From assembly GCA_045110335.1 (NCBI GenBank), contig JBGCGB010000033.1, positions 60,471-124,470 of the forward strand: DNA of 64,000 bases. The letters are read 5' to 3'. Position 1 is the first letter of the stretch. Each line of letters starts with the position of its first letter. This document shows, in pieces, positions 63,780-64,000 of this stretch. The position numbers and the translations under genes were made by a program. Source of the DNA: CALBPI01 sp045110335 (lineage in GTDB: Bacteria; Pseudomonadota; Gammaproteobacteria; Steroidobacterales; Woeseiaceae). The notes under the pieces are model-generated. The model saw nothing but the letters and a program-made list of their open reading frames with translations, searched no databases and was not told the origin of the DNA.

Positions 63780-64000
63780 ATGAACAAGCAACGAATAGCC
63801 AGGCAACTAGCGATGTATGCGTTGCTGCTCATCCCTACCATTACGCGAGCAGCGCCTCAGGTCAGATTATCATTCGATGCGCAGACAGACTTTATGCCGG
63901 CCAAGCTATCCGATACCAAGCGCGAGACGCTAGCGATCGGCGGCAGAAATAGCAAAGGCATGCCGATACTTGCGTTGCTGCGGGTTCAAGACGGCGAACT
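63780..64000 (+). CDS. N-terminal part of a probable secreted protein (cut by window edge)
   Basis: From ATG 63780 to the edge the frame is open for 73 codons. It begins with a plausible signal peptide (NKQRIARQLAMYALLLIPT ending TRAA) followed by PQVRLSFDAQTDFMP. No family can be assigned from this fragment. The ribosome site is weak (AGG about 13 nt upstream), so confidence is limited. Confidence 0.5.
   Translation, partial: MNKQRIARQLAMYALLLIPTITRAAPQVRLSFDAQTDFMPAKLSDTKRETLAIGGRNSKGMPILALLRVQDGE

Noticed and set aside
63680..63952. 90-codon open frame at the right edge
   Set aside because: Low-complexity, no ribosome site, and overlaps the more gene-like frame from 63780 with a signal peptide.
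1..64000. Prophage, insertion sequence, CRISPR or defence system
   Set aside because: No integrase, transposase, Cas, restriction or toxin-antitoxin genes and no spaced repeats were seen; the NERD protein alone is not evidence of defence.

Overview
The window is a 64 kb stretch of moderate-GC chromosome from a gammaproteobacterium. I infer this from gene content and order: yebC-ruvC-ruvA-ruvB-tolQRAB-pal-cpoB-queE-queC, thrA-thrB-thrC with a fused aspartokinase/homoserine dehydrogenase, sucA-sucB-lpd, a PhoP/PhoQ-like pair, HrpA and a RelA-type (p)ppGpp synthetase. A class II DAHP synthase, a saccharopine-dehydrogenase/aminoadipate-semialdehyde-dehydrogenase pair and class II fumarase fit an environmental, perhaps Xanthomonadales- or Woeseia-like, lineage rather than an enteric one. 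That placement is inference. Nearly everything is chromosomal core: I see no prophage, integrase, transposase, CRISPR array or recognisable defence island.

Layout. 1-4 kb: the start of a class II DAHP synthase gene (running off the left edge), divergent from a two-gene lysine-degradation unit that ends in a good terminator. 4-6.1 kb: a c-di-GMP signalling protein (degenerate REC-like and GGDEF regions plus an intact EAL domain). 6.4-14.9 kb, minus strand: a periplasmic metallo-beta-lactamase-fold hydrolase, a one-domain asparaginase-like protein, HrpA, a PhoQ/PhoP-like pair with a PepSY protein, and a glycine-zipper envelope protein. 14.9-17.8 kb, minus: MazG, a Nudix CoA hydrolase and fumarase C. 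17.9-26.6 kb, plus: purB, a RoxA-like ribosomal oxygenase, a GNAT enzyme, an uncharacterised protein, mnmA, acnA and a DUF2333 protein. 26.6-30.6 kb: an SGNH hydrolase/YgjP-like metallopeptidase pair, a secreted VNG-repeat protein, a helical-repeat protein and tatD.

30.7-36.2 kb, minus: tRNA-Lys, thrA, thrB, thrC and a NERD-domain membrane protein, tightly overlapped. 36.5-47.2 kb: a secreted unknown protein, queC, queE, the Tol-Pal operon (without ybgC), ruvBAC, yebC and a YfaZ-like porin. 47.3-55.2 kb: relA, then the 2-oxoglutarate dehydrogenase complex genes. 55.4-64 kb: an outer-membrane beta-barrel protein, an MFS transporter, a zinc alcohol dehydrogenase, a DUF3300 protein with a very long basic tail, a broken and an intact tRNA-Arg(CCT), a GNAT enzyme, a PrxQ-type peroxiredoxin, a SixA-like phosphatase, tRNA-Ser(TGA), an NTF2-like lipoprotein and the start of a secreted protein.

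Functionally the window joins central carbon metabolism (aconitase, 2-oxoglutarate dehydrogenase, fumarase), amino-acid biosynthesis and breakdown, envelope maintenance (Tol-Pal, PhoPQ-like), DNA repair (RuvABC) and tRNA/ribosome modification (MnmA, QueC/QueE, RoxA, HrpA). The most unusual points are: a tRNA-Arg copy interrupted in its T-arm by about 80 nt holding four successive hairpins; a RoxA homologue whose only well-placed start is an AUC codon; a UUG-started thrA preceded by a 24-codon ORF that overlaps its start; a relA whose best ribosome-binding site leads into another frame; and a secreted 18-19-residue VNG-repeat protein.
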